Shown here in pieces: positions 32,492-41,344 of a stretch of DNA of 64,000 nt (the first letter of the stretch is position 1; the number at the start of each line of letters is the position of its first letter). The DNA is from Thioalkalivibrio sp. XN8 (GTDB lineage: Bacteria > Pseudomonadota > Gammaproteobacteria > Steroidobacterales > XN24). Below the pieces are notes generated by a model. That model worked only from the letters and a program-made list of their open reading frames with translations, was not told where the DNA came from and searched no databases. The DNA is taken from assembly GCF_011058255.1 (NCBI RefSeq), contig NZ_JAALFH010000062.1, positions 84,376 through 148,375 of the forward strand, written 5' to 3'. The position numbers and the translations under genes are program-made.

Positions 32492-33697
32492 TTACGCTCT
32501 CTTCGATCTTGCCCCGGCGCCGAAGTATTCCCGAAAGTAATTGCCGTATCCAACAAAAAAGGGCCTTAAATCCCCAAGTGAGAACAGGCCGAAGGCCCGC
32601 GCCCTTCGAATACTGACCAGACCGCGGAAAGCATGAGACCATTGGCCTCGCTTCTTGCGCTCCCAGGCGCCACGTAACTCGTTTCTAAGATGCAGCCAAT
32701 AGACGCTGTCTCGTTGACGAATAGGGCCGATCTCAGCGCCTTGGCCCGTCACGTCCTGGAAATAAATCAGAGGAAAATTAATTCCGCATGCCGTGAATAG
32801 GCTGTTGTACCAGGGAAGCCTGGGATTGATCTCCACAAGATAATATCGACCGTCATGCGGATTCTTCTTGTACTCCACCGAGGCGAATCCGGTGTACTGC
32901 ACGGAGTTGAGCAATCGCAGGGTGTCCGTGACCAAGTCTGGCATCCATCGCGTCCGGCCGAACGACATCGTGCCGAAATCAACGGGTTGCTGGCGAATCT
33001 TCTGCACCGTGCACACCTGCGTCGAAACATGGCGGCCGATGTAAACGTTGCACTGAAAAATGCCGTCCTCCGGTCCAGCAATGATCTCCTGCAACAGGGC
33101 GTGTGGGACGAGTTGCGGGGACCCTCGGAAAAGCCGCGCTAGCTCCTCCGGACCAGCCACAACCTTGTTCTTCCACGGGAACTCGACCGTGTAGGAATCG
33201 CGCGGCTTGACGAGAGCGGGAAAAGAGAAGCTGCTTGCCAGAGACGGATTCTCTGCGAAGCGGGGCAAGGGAACCAAGCGTGGCACTTTCAGCCCGCAAC
33301 GTTGGGCGAGATCGTGACTGCCCACCTTATCCGTGATTTCCTGGAGCGTGGCATCATCAACTACATTAAAGGCGCAAACTTCAGCCAGGTCTCGACGGTT
33401 CCTGGCGATGAACTCGACGTAGGCGTCGCTGCTTGCGAACAACGGCGGTAGCGCCGGCGACCCCGCAGCAATCGACCGCAGCGCATCCACCAGGCGCGAG
33501 TCGTAGTCCTCCCCTTTCGCCACCGTCACCGCGGTGGCGTAACGTGAATGGGCAGCTGGCTCAGCCAGGTCCGTGCAGACCACCACGACAGGTATGCCGG
33601 CACGGCCCAATGCACGAACCTGTCCCAGGCCGTTGACGTCACCTCCCAGCACAATGGCAATGGGCAACTCGCCTTTGGCGGGTCGCGTGGATGACAC
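32492..33697 (-). CDS. ATP-grasp carboxylate ligase
   Basis: The 401-residue protein starts at a GTG that overlaps the LarC stop by one base. The ATP-grasp pattern is visible: N-terminal pre-ATP Rossmann segment with IAIVLGGDVNGLGQVRAL, ATP-binding FPALVKPRDSYTVEFPWKNKVV, and Mg-binding VEINPRLPWYN. ATP-grasp enzymes join a carboxylate to an amine, thiol or hydroxyl through an acylphosphate. It lies directly between LarC and the LarA homologue, which suggests that a hydroxy acid formed by LarA is its carboxylate substrate. It could instead be a cofactor-related enzyme, but no known NPN pathway needs one. Confidence 0.85.
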   Translation of the reverse strand: MSSTRPAKGELPIAIVLGGDVNGLGQVRALGRAGIPVVVVCTDLAEPAAHSRYATAVTVAKGEDYDSRLVDALRSIAAGSPALPPLFASSDAYVEFIARNRRDLAEVCAFNVVDDATLQEITDKVGSHDLAQRCGLKVPRLVPLPRFAENPSLASSFSFPALVKPRDSYTVEFPWKNKVVAGPEELARLFRGSPQLVPHALLQEIIAGPEDGIFQCNVYIGRHVSTQVCTVQKIRQQPVDFGTMSFGRTRWMPDLVTDTLRLLNSVQYTGFASVEYKKNPHDGRYYLVEINPRLPWYNSLFTACGINFPLIYFQDVTGQGAEIGPIRQRDSVYWLHLRNELRGAWERKKRGQWSHAFRGLVSIRRARAFGLFSLGDLRPFFVGYGNYFREYFGAGARSKRA

Positions 33698-34902
33698 TAG
33701 TCGGAACCTCCGAGATTTTCGGGCCGCTCAGCGCGCAGCGCGGCTGCGTAAACCTCTTGTATAGGAACGCCCGCCACGCGCGCCCGCTCACGGCATGATT
33801 CGTACTCGGGGTTCACGCGTTCGCTGCCAGACGGCAGCATCGAGACCTTGACTTCGACCTTGCCGAATGGCGTATGGACCTTGCAGCGCCGGCGACGGAG
33901 CATCAACCTGGGGACCTGTCTCAGGCGAATCCCGATGGTGCTGGTGTGCTCGAGCACATAGCTGGCTAGATTTTCGGCACCTTCGTTGCCTGCCAAGACC
34001 TCAAGCACATATCCCGGCCGGCCTTTTTTCATCGTCACGGGGAAAATCACCACGTCGAGCGCGCCACGCTCGAGGAGGTCGGAGACGAAGCCGCCGCCAA
34101 GCATTTCTGCGGTACAGTCGTCGATGTTACAACGGAGCTCAAACACTTCGTCTCGCAGAAGAATGGAACCAGGACCATCATGCGCCTGCGCCAGTCGGAG
34201 GCGCAGGACGTTCGCTCGGCTGGCAGGATCCAGAGATCCTCCTCCGTAAGAAGACGCCGTGACCGTGTGCACCGGCCAGTCGAAGCTGACGCCAAGTTCG
34301 CGCAGGATCGCGGCCCCGGTCGGTGTCGTCCACTCCCCCGGCAGGTCACCCGGGGTCACCAGCATGCCGTGCAAGAGCTGCTCAGTAGCCGGCGCGGGTA
34401 CCGGGAGTTGTCCATGCGCCGTGTGAACCAACCCGGATCCTACACAAATCGGCGTTGAAAAAGCCGCGTCCACCTCGAGGCGCTCGATGCATACTGCAGC
34501 TGCAACAATATCGATGATCGAGTCCACGGCGCCGATCTCGTGAAACTGGACATCCGCTATCGGCATCCCGTGGAGCTGTGATTCAGCCATGGCGAGGCTC
34601 GTGAACATTTTCGACGCCCGGACCCGAATGCCTTCTTCAAGGGCTGCGCGCTCGATCATGTCGAGAATCAGCGCAAGCGGACGATGATGGCTGTCTCGTC
34701 GTGGCTTGTGGTCATCTACGTCGAATTTCCGACATGCCAACGATCCTCGAATCACTTCAGAGAACCGGCAGTGGACATGCTCCAGCCCGAGCAACCCGGG
34801 CAGGGCGACGACCTCTGCCTCACAGTCAGCGAGTGCCGCCGCCGCTGCGACGAACATGTCGCCACTGATGCCGGCGTGGGCCTCAACCAGCAACGACCGC
34901 AT
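33697..34902 (-). CDS. larC: LarC, nickel insertion protein for the NPN cofactor
   Basis: The 401-residue protein opens MRSLLVEAHAGISGDMFVAAAAAL, the LarC signature, and keeps FHEIGAVDSIIDIVAAAVC, the later LRCNIDDCTAEMLGG and KKGRPGYVLEVLA. LarC is a CTP-dependent nickel cyclometallase that completes the pincer cofactor. In Lactobacillus the protein is encoded as two parts joined by a programmed frameshift; here it is a single continuous frame. Its 5' end overlaps larB by 20 bases. Neighbours complete the LarBCE set, so the organism can probably make the cofactor from this operon alone. Confidence 0.93.
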   Translation of the reverse strand: MRSLLVEAHAGISGDMFVAAAAALADCEAEVVALPGLLGLEHVHCRFSEVIRGSLACRKFDVDDHKPRRDSHHRPLALILDMIERAALEEGIRVRASKMFTSLAMAESQLHGMPIADVQFHEIGAVDSIIDIVAAAVCIERLEVDAAFSTPICVGSGLVHTAHGQLPVPAPATEQLLHGMLVTPGDLPGEWTTPTGAAILRELGVSFDWPVHTVTASSYGGGSLDPASRANVLRLRLAQAHDGPGSILLRDEVFELRCNIDDCTAEMLGGGFVSDLLERGALDVVIFPVTMKKGRPGYVLEVLAGNEGAENLASYVLEHTSTIGIRLRQVPRLMLRRRRCKVHTPFGKVEVKVSMLPSGSERVNPEYESCRERARVAGVPIQEVYAAALRAERPENLGGSD

Positions 34903-35551
34903 GGCTCGTGCCGTTGAGCTGGCGCAGGATTCGGGCCGCAGCCGCAGCGGCCCCGCAGCCGTTGTCGATGTTCATGACCGTGACCCCGCTCGCGCAGCTC
35001 GACAGCGCGGCATGCAGGGCGGCCCTGCCTCCTTCGGAAACTCCATAGCCGACGCTCGTAGGCACTGCGATTACCGGCTGGGGGAAAAGTCCTCCTACGA
35101 CCGACGGCAAAGCACACTCGAAGCCGGCGAAACAAATGACCACCTGGCAACCATCGAGGGTCTTTCGATGTGCCAGCAACCGATGCAGGCCGGCGACTCC
35201 GCAATCCCCGCACTCGGTGGCGGTCCCGCCGAGAAACTCCAGGGTGATTAGGCTCTCGCGGACGACGGGCAGGTCAGAACTGCCACCGTATACAAAGGCG
35301 ACACGTCCGGGCAGCGGGTCCGGAAGTGTTCGGATCATGCGAAAGGTTCGGGAGACCGGTTCGTAGATGCCGTCAAGGCCCGCGACTTGCTCGGGCAGGC
35401 ACCGCGTTACCAACAGGTTCAGACCCCGCTCTTCGTGCAGACGCGCTATCTCAACAAGCTGCTCCGGCAACTTGCCGGCGCCATAAATGATCTCGGGCAG
35501 GCCGATGCGTTCCTGGCGTTGGAAATCGAGGTCAATATCAAGATGAGACAT
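34883..35551 (-). CDS. larB: LarB, nicotinic acid adenine dinucleotide carboxylase/hydrolase
   Basis: The 222-residue protein has the AIR-carboxylase-like LarB core: RIGLPEIIYGAGKLPEQLV, VYGGSSDLPVVRESLITLEFLG, CGVAGLHRLL and GGLFPQPVIAVPTSVGYG. LarB carboxylates NaAD at C5 and cleaves the phosphoanhydride to start NPN synthesis. The Cys in GDCGVAGLH and later in CGAAAAAAR are of interest because LarB uses a catalytic Cys that reacts with the pyridinium. It follows larE after nine bases and overlaps larC. Confidence 0.92.
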   Translation of the reverse strand: MSHLDIDLDFQRQERIGLPEIIYGAGKLPEQLVEIARLHEERGLNLLVTRCLPEQVAGLDGIYEPVSRTFRMIRTLPDPLPGRVAFVYGGSSDLPVVRESLITLEFLGGTATECGDCGVAGLHRLLAHRKTLDGCQVVICFAGFECALPSVVGGLFPQPVIAVPTSVGYGVSEGGRAALHAALSSCASGVTVMNIDNGCGAAAAAARILRQLNGTSHAVVAG

Positions 35552-35560
35552 GGTGCGGTG

Positions 35561-36385
35561 TCACACTATTCCTAAAGCTCGATTGAGCTTGCCCGAGACA
35601 AGACCCTCGCCATCAAGCTCAACGTGACGGAAGCCGACCCGAGCGAACGCCTGGCGGACGTCGCCCCAGAGCTTCTCCAGCTCGGGAATGCGCTCGCCTG
35701 GGATCTCGATCCGGGCGAACTGGCCGTAATGACGGACTCGGCAGACGCCAAACCCGCGCGCCTGCAGCCACACCTCGGCAGCCTCGATCTGCGCCAACTT
35801 GCCCCGGTCCACCGGCTGCCCGTACGGAATCCTGGAACTGAGACAGGGGCTGGCGGGCTTGTCCCACATGCTCAGGCCGTACGCTCGCGCAAGTTCCCGA
35901 ACAAGGGACTTGCCGATACCGCACTCGAGCAAGGGATGGCGAACATGCCGCTCCCTCGCCGCCTGAAGCCCCGGCCGATAGTCGCCCAGGTCATCCAGAT
36001 TGGCCCCACTACAGATCCACCACTCGCCGGTCTCCCGGTCGAGATGGGACCGGATCGCGGAATATAGGGAGTTCTTGCAGTGATAGCACCGGTTAGGCGG
36101 ATTCGACGCGTAGTCCGGGTTATCCAGTTCCCGGGGATTCACCATCTGTAGCGTAATGTCGTGGGTCGCGGCAAACTTCTCGGCGATCTCGAGATCTTTG
36201 CGCTTCAGGCTGGGCGAGTCGCCAGTCCAGGCCGTTGCTCGGCGTTTGCCAAGGGCCCTGCGGGCCCAAAAGGCCACCAGTGCAGAGTCCACGCCGCCAG
36301 AGAATGCGACGGCGACGCGCGGGGCCGCCGTGAACCAGTGGTTCAACCGCATCTCAGCCGCTGCCAAATCTTCTACGTTCCACAT
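35561..36385 (-). CDS. larE: LarE, ATP-dependent sulfur transferase, three-Cys type
   Basis: The 274-residue protein carries the PP-loop FSGGVDSALV at about residues 28-37 and the LarE block KPASPCLSSRIPYG, in which Cys181 corresponds to the sacrificial Cys of the Lactobacillus enzyme. Cys100 and Cys103 in NRCYHCKNSLY are additional. Known LarE proteins with three such Cys hold a [4Fe-4S] cluster and use it instead of sacrificing a side chain, so this enzyme is predicted to be the cluster-dependent type. It thiolates the pyridinium dicarboxylate to make the pincer. It is the first cofactor gene of the operon, four bases after the polymerase-like gene. Confidence 0.9.
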   Translation of the reverse strand: MWNVEDLAAAEMRLNHWFTAAPRVAVAFSGGVDSALVAFWARRALGKRRATAWTGDSPSLKRKDLEIAEKFAATHDITLQMVNPRELDNPDYASNPPNRCYHCKNSLYSAIRSHLDRETGEWWICSGANLDDLGDYRPGLQAARERHVRHPLLECGIGKSLVRELARAYGLSMWDKPASPCLSSRIPYGQPVDRGKLAQIEAAEVWLQARGFGVCRVRHYGQFARIEIPGERIPELEKLWGDVRQAFARVGFRHVELDGEGLVSGKLNRALGIV

Positions 36386-36389
36386 ACGC

Positions 36390-37898
36390 TCAGGTTGGCC
36401 GGGGTTGACGCGTTGGCAGCCGAGATGGCCTTGCTGAGTTACGTCGCGTTGGGAGGACTCTCTTTTCAGTCAAGGCAATCTGGCAACGCCCCGCTAGAGC
36501 GCCTGCGACCAACCAGAAAATCGGGTTCCGGAAATCGTTGGGAATCATGTAGAGCAATGACAACGCAATGATCATCGCCAGTGCTGCGGTCGCGGGATCG
36601 AAAGGGTCTTGCTGTCGGCGTTGTTGCCGCCAAAGCAGTATGAGTGGCAACGCCACCAGGCCGAATTGCGCGATGTAACCGATCCAACCATACGTCCCGA
36701 TCACGATAATCCATGCGCCATCCGTTACGCTTAGATCGCGCCCGGACACCTCATCGTAGAGTCGGTTACGGCCCCATCCTCCCCAACCGGATAGCGGCTT
36801 CTCGAGGGCACGCTCGAGCAGGGCATCCTCATGGTAGAGCCTGAAACGTAACGATGCAGCACGACGCTCATCCACTATTTCCGCGGCACTGATGATCGTC
36901 TCAATCGGCACAAGGCCGACACCCCGAAGAAGCGGAAAACTGAGGAAAGTCACAGCTACAAACGCAGCCAGCAGCAGCTGATTGCGTACCGACAATAGCA
37001 GAACCGCCGGCACGAATACCATGACTAACACAACCGCTGCGAGATTGCGGGAGAGCAATAAGGCCAACGCGATCCAGATACCCCCGACTACCCAGGGGCC
37101 CTTCGCCAAGCCGGCCGTCGCCCTCACACGGAATTGACCTGACGAAGCCAGTAGCGCGGTAGCAAGGAAAAGACCGACCGCCAACCCATGCTCAAGAAAG
37201 ACGATCGGACGAAAACCTCCGCCGCGTATATGCTGCACCCAGTCGTGCTGGAAGAAACCGTAGATCCAGATATGCAGTCGCGGGCTCATTCGGAACTCAA
37301 AGAGAACAAAGAACGAATAGACCACGCCAGCCACCGCAAGAGCTGTGACGAGGTAACGATGCTCATCCCTGGTGGCCACGAATCGCAATCCGAGGATGAA
37401 TGGAATCACCGCGATAAAAAGATTGATGGACATCGAGAGCCCATCATATAGACTCAATCCTGAGATGATCCGCGGGCCGGCCGTCACACCGTCGCCATTA
37501 CGAAAAACCGTCAAGAAGGGAGACAAAACTACTGCAAGCAAGAATACGAAAAAAAGCCTCGTTCCCGGCCTGCCAAGCGGCACCCCGTTAAAGCTTGCGC
37601 CTTCCGCTTGTAAACCAGCCTTCATAGACTGAGAACGCAGAGAACGAATGGAAGATCGTCTTGCATCTCTATGGGCAAGCGACATCCTTTGTGTCAAAAG
37701 TAAAGCCACAAGACTAATCACCGACGCCTTGTCAAGGGGCGGCACCAACGGCAAATCGACAACGGTTCTGGATGGAAGAAGCAAGTACCCGCTAAGCACG
37801 GATAGAATCAAGGCCTTCGGAACTGGCAACATCCGAAACAAAGCGAACATAACCAACGGCCAGCTGAAAAGCGCTATGTAGGCAAAACTATTAGGCAT
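36390..37898 (-). CDS. O-antigen ligase/polymerase-like (Wzy/WaaL family) membrane protein
   Basis: The 502-residue protein is highly hydrophobic with about ten to twelve predicted helices. A central periplasmic loop (about 330-390) holds RFRLYHEDALLERALEKPLSGWGGWGRNRLYDE. Charged periplasmic loops of this type are common in O-antigen ligase and Wzy polymerase proteins, which assemble repeat units on the outer face of the inner membrane. It starts the reverse operon whose other genes are LarE, LarB, LarC, ATP-grasp, LarA and a GT2. Ligase and polymerase cannot be distinguished here. Confidence 0.78.
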   Translation of the reverse strand: MPNSFAYIALFSWPLVMFALFRMLPVPKALILSVLSGYLLLPSRTVVDLPLVPPLDKASVISLVALLLTQRMSLAHRDARRSSIRSLRSQSMKAGLQAEGASFNGVPLGRPGTRLFFVFLLAVVLSPFLTVFRNGDGVTAGPRIISGLSLYDGLSMSINLFIAVIPFILGLRFVATRDEHRYLVTALAVAGVVYSFFVLFEFRMSPRLHIWIYGFFQHDWVQHIRGGGFRPIVFLEHGLAVGLFLATALLASSGQFRVRATAGLAKGPWVVGGIWIALALLLSRNLAAVVLVMVFVPAVLLLSVRNQLLLAAFVAVTFLSFPLLRGVGLVPIETIISAAEIVDERRAASLRFRLYHEDALLERALEKPLSGWGGWGRNRLYDEVSGRDLSVTDGAWIIVIGTYGWIGYIAQFGLVALPLILLWRQQRRQQDPFDPATAALAMIIALSLLYMIPNDFRNPIFWLVAGALAGRCQIALTEKRVLPTRRNSARPSRLPTRQPRPT

Positions 37899-38263
37899 AT
37901 GGCAATAGTCAGTTGGACTGGCGCAACCCTGAGAGATTGAGCTTAAGATTACCGAATAACGCGCAAAAAAAAAGCGGAAAACGTCGTTGGGGTCGAGCTT
38001 CTACTAAGTGCAGACTGAAAGTCGAGAACAACCCAGCTTGCTCCCGTGGGTCCCGCCCTCCGAACACCATCGGAAACGCAGAAAATTGGAAGGGCGGAGT
38101 CCGGAATGACCGTCAACTCAAGTCATCAATCATCGGGGGCATAGCATTAGCAGGCTCGACTCTTGGTTATCAGAGAATCACATGATGCGCCCTGCCCGAA
38201 TCGGGCCATTGTTTGAGTGAGTTTTCCGGCAAACTGACCCTTGGGACAGGAGGGGGGGTTGCC
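37899..38263. other. Intergenic region between the polymerase-like operon and an IS3 remnant
   Basis: No gene was recognised. It should contain the promoter of the reverse Lar operon near 37899-38000 and the left end of the IS3-type element close to 38180-38230. No sigma-54 box or strong -35/-10 pair was clear. AT content rises here compared with the rest of the locus. Confidence 0.35.
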
Positions 38264-38656
38264 GTGAAGAGGAAGCGATTTTCGGTCGAGCAGATCGCGG
38301 CCGAGCTGAAGCAGGCGGAGCTCAGGATGCCAGTGGGAGAACTGACGCGACAGGCGGGCATCTCGGAGCAGACATTTTATCGGTGGAAGAAGCAGCACGC
38401 GGGACTGCAGTCGGACCAGGCCCGGGAACTGAAGCAGTTGCAGGAGGAGAACACGCGACTGAAGAGGCTGGTCGCCGAGCTGAGTCTGGACAAGGCGATG
38501 CTGCAGGATATCAATTCAAAAAATAGCCCGGCCCGCGCTGAAGCGACAAGCAATGGACTATATTATAAACCACTCTGGGATCGCGCGGCGGCGGGGCTGC
38601 CGGATAGTCCAACAGCACCGTACTGTGCAGTACTACCGCACGCGCAAGGATCCTGA
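38264..38656 (+). pseudogene. IS3-type OrfA (helix-turn-helix), reading past its usual end
   Basis: From GTG 38264 the frame encodes KRKRFSVEQIAAELKQAE, then ISEQTFYRWKKQHAGL and LDKAMLQDI, the standard OrfA helix-turn-helix and leucine-zipper parts. After the A-run at 38516-38522 it continues into about 40 residues of unrelated sequence. In relatives the frame normally stops right after the SKK codons, so a one-base loss in the A-run is likely and OrfA is probably damaged. Confidence 0.65.
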
Positions 38657-39380
38657 GGTTGCATTGCGGATGGGGGAATTGGCTGTCGTCCGAGTGCGTT
38701 ACGATTACCCTCGGCTGCATATCCTGCTGCGACGGGAGGGCTGGCAACTCGGCAAGGACAAAGCGTATCGTCTCTATAGCGCAGAACATCTGCAGTTGCG
38801 CAGCAAGCGGCCGCGGCGGCGCAAGATGGCCACCCATCGTCGCGAGACTTACCGGCCGAGGCGGCCCAACCAGGCTTGGTGCATGGACTTTTCAGCAGAC
38901 CAACTGGCCGACGGGACACGGTTCAGGTTGCTAACAAACCTCGATGTGTTCACGCGTGAGTCGATCGTGATCCGCCTTGGGCGACGACTTCGTGGCGAAA
39001 ATGTGGTCGACGAATGCAATCGCCTAGCGGCGCGCCGCGGCCCGCCGGTTCGAGCATTCATGGACAATGGCAGTGAGTTTTCCCGGCGCCTGATGGATTT
39101 GTAGGCGTACCATAACCATGTACGACTCGACTTCGGTAGGCAGGGGCAATCTACGGACAACGCCTTCATCGAGAGTTTCAATGGGACGCGCCGCAAGGAG
39201 TGCCTGAACCTGAATTGGTTCCGGTCGGTTGACGAGCCCGCAGCGACTGTTGAAGCTTGGGGACGGGACTACAATGAGGGTCGGCCTCACATGGCTCTCG
39301 GGGGCCTGACGCCAACAGAATTTTCGCTGCGAAACGGGACGTTAATACAAACAAAAATTGAAATAGCCGCCGGAAAGTAA
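38523..39380 (+). pseudogene. IS3-type OrfB DDE transposase with an in-frame TAG
   Basis: The frame encodes RVRYDYPRLHILLRREGW, QAWCMDFSADQLADGTRF with the first catalytic Asp, FMDNGSEFSR with the second, and after a TAG at 39102-39104 resumes with AYHNHVRLDFGRQGQSTDNA, FIESFNGTRRKECLN with the catalytic Glu, and RPHMALGGLTP. Relatives have Trp (TGG) just before AYH, so the TAG is a single-base nonsense change. The full protein cannot be made without suppression. Confidence 0.85.
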
Positions 39381-39510
39381 CTTTCGAGGTGGTCCGGGAA
39401 GGGCCAACGCTTCAGATGAGCCATTTTCCAGAAACGAATGGCCCGAAGAATCCCGGCAGGTCAAGGTCAGTGCGGCACGAGAGTTAGCATCCTGAATTAG
39501 GTGCGCCGAA

Positions 39511-40497
39511 ATGCAGGAAACCAATTCGAACATCAATGCGATATTTGGACCGGGCCGATCTGGAACAACATGGCTCGGATCGATGATCAATGCACATCCA
39601 GATATCGCGTACCGGTTTGAGCCATTCACGCGCCAGAAACGTGACGCCACAATTCAGAAATGCAAGGCGGAGTTAAGGGAAGGCCACTTAACAACTGAAG
39701 CCCGAAAGACGCTATACGATCTCCTGCTTCTCGCGCATCCCCTGACGGACAAGCCGCCTTTTTTCAAAAAGTCTTACGCTAAGGGGAAGCGTCTAAAAAC
39801 TTGGTTATGGAGAGCAGCACGGGGCTTCCCTCCACTGAGGGTCATATACTCAGCGGCTCACAGCGCTCCCAGCGGCACCCCTGTAGTGTTCAAAGATGTC
39901 GGAAGCATGACCGCGCGAGGTTTCGCCCAGGCAACCGATATTCCTCTAATTTATCTTGCGCGCCATCCTTGCGCTACAGTGGTTTCGCATGTTGTAGGCC
40001 AAGAGAGCGGAAGAATGCCGACCGGCCGTGTTCAGGCGTTCGCGTCCTTGCTACTCGCGCACGATCCCAAGCTGTACGAAAGCCTGGCACCGCATTTTGC
40101 TCATATGAACGAGTACCAAAAAAATGCCCTGGTTTGGCGGATCAATGTGGAGACCGTAATGGAATCCCTGGAGCTGCGACCAAACACTATGCTGATGACT
40201 TACGAACAACTTTGCGATGAACCTTTCGCGCACGTATCCCGGATACTTAGCCATTTCGGTCTGGACTTCGCGCCTGAGGTTGAACGGTTCATCCTTTCAC
40301 TGCTGAATGACGGAGGTACGAATGCCGCGAAGCCAAGAGGCCGGAAACGAAACTATTTTTCAGTATTCAGAAATCCTAAGACTCAACGTGACAAATGGAA
40401 GTCCCGAGTACCTACAGATATTAGTGACCAAATAATTGATCTCGTGGCTGATAGCGAATCGGTTCAGACGCTGGCGAGCGCTGGGGGTTGGTGGTAA
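39511..40497 (+). CDS. Sulfotransferase family protein 1
   Basis: The 328-residue protein has the 5'-phosphosulfate-binding motif GRSGTTWLGSMINAHP at residues 14-29. The likely 3'-phosphate region follows with PLIYLARHPCATVVSHVV. It should transfer sulfate from PAPS to a hydroxyl or amine. It lies between IS3 remnants and has lower GC and a different codon flavour from the flanking operons, so horizontal gain is plausible. A second sulfotransferase of the same general family is at 41912. The target is probably the polysaccharide, which is inference. Confidence 0.82.
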   Translation: MQETNSNINAIFGPGRSGTTWLGSMINAHPDIAYRFEPFTRQKRDATIQKCKAELREGHLTTEARKTLYDLLLLAHPLTDKPPFFKKSYAKGKRLKTWLWRAARGFPPLRVIYSAAHSAPSGTPVVFKDVGSMTARGFAQATDIPLIYLARHPCATVVSHVVGQESGRMPTGRVQAFASLLLAHDPKLYESLAPHFAHMNEYQKNALVWRINVETVMESLELRPNTMLMTYEQLCDEPFAHVSRILSHFGLDFAPEVERFILSLLNDGGTNAAKPRGRKRNYFSVFRNPKTQRDKWKSRVPTDISDQIIDLVADSESVQTLASAGGWW

Positions 40498-40814
40498 GTT
40501 GCGATCCAAATACCACACGATTCAAAGATAAGCCCGATACACGGATGGGGCGACGGTCCCGCCGACGCGTTTCAAATAATTAAACTTGCCGAACGTTTTT
40601 GCGCATGCTTCCAGCATGAATCGAACAAGAAAAAGGGGCAAACCAGTTCACCCATTGGGATGACTCCAAATTGACCGGACACAGCACCGTTGGCAGTGGA
40701 TTGCCCTCGGGCATCCCGGACACCTTCGAGATTCACGATGAGCCCTTCTCAAAGGCCTCCGGGCCAACACGCGCAAGATGGCCCTAACGAAGCTGTCAAT
40801 TGTTGATCGCCTCG

Positions 40815-40950
40815 TGTTAGTCGACGATATCGGCGCGGGCCAGATCACTCGTCTAGCAGATACGCTCCTTGACACGTTCTTTCTTCAAACTGCCAACGAA
40901 TGACTCCGGCACGGCATTGTCTCTGCGGTTCTCGCGACGACTCATGCTCC
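40815..40950 (-). mobile_element. Fragment of an IS3-family transposase OrfB
   Basis: On the reverse strand this reads MSRRENRRDNAVPESFVGSL, then KKERVKERIC, a stop and TSDLARADIVD. That is the C-terminal DDE region of IS3-type OrfB, with the catalytic Glu in PESF. Stops at two places and loss of everything else show it is a remnant. It has the opposite orientation to the element at 38264. Confidence 0.75.
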
Positions 40951-41041
40951 TATCGAGTTTGCGATATCTTCCCGCTTTTCGATGACAGTTTATAACTGGA
41001 CTACACTTGCTTTTTAGGTCCTCCATCGGGGAGATGAGTAC

Positions 41042-41340
41042 ATGAAGAAATCGCGATTTATGGAAGAGCAGATCACATATGCCCCTGCATCAGGCGGAGG
41101 ACGGGACGCCGGTTGCGGACGTGTGGCGGCCGCTGGGCGTGAGCGAGGCGGGCTTCTATATCTAACACAAGAAGCACGCCAAGCTTGATCTGACCGAGTT
41201 GCAGGAGTCGCCCCAGCCGCGCGACGATAACACTCGATTGAAGCGCGTGGTGGCGAATCTCACTTTCGACAAGGACATCGCCAGCGAGGCGTTGCAAAAA
41301 GCTCCGGAGCCGCCCAGGCGCCGTGCGCTGGTCGGCTAGA
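41042..41340 (+). pseudogene. IS3-type OrfA pseudogene
   Basis: Starts MKKSRFMEEQIT, then a frame change is needed to continue with QAEDGTPVADVWRPLGVSEAGFY, a stop where a Trp is expected (TAA before HKKHAK), and NTRLKRVVANLTFDKDI. This is an IS3-family OrfA helix-turn-helix protein disrupted by at least one frameshift and one stop. Confidence 0.75.
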
Positions 41341-41344
41341 TCAG

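Larger units (their letters stand above)
38264..39380 (+). mobile_element. Degenerate IS3-family element (IS407-like), inactivated
   Basis: An OrfA-like helix-turn-helix protein and an OrfB-like DDE transposase are recognisable, but reading frames are broken. The element spans at least OrfA start (38264) to the OrfB stop at 39380. Terminal inverted repeats were not confidently located. The short TTTCCGGC-like match near 38222 and the complement near 39370 is only suggestive. Older IS3 debris lies 1.4-2.4 kb downstream. Confidence 0.75.
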
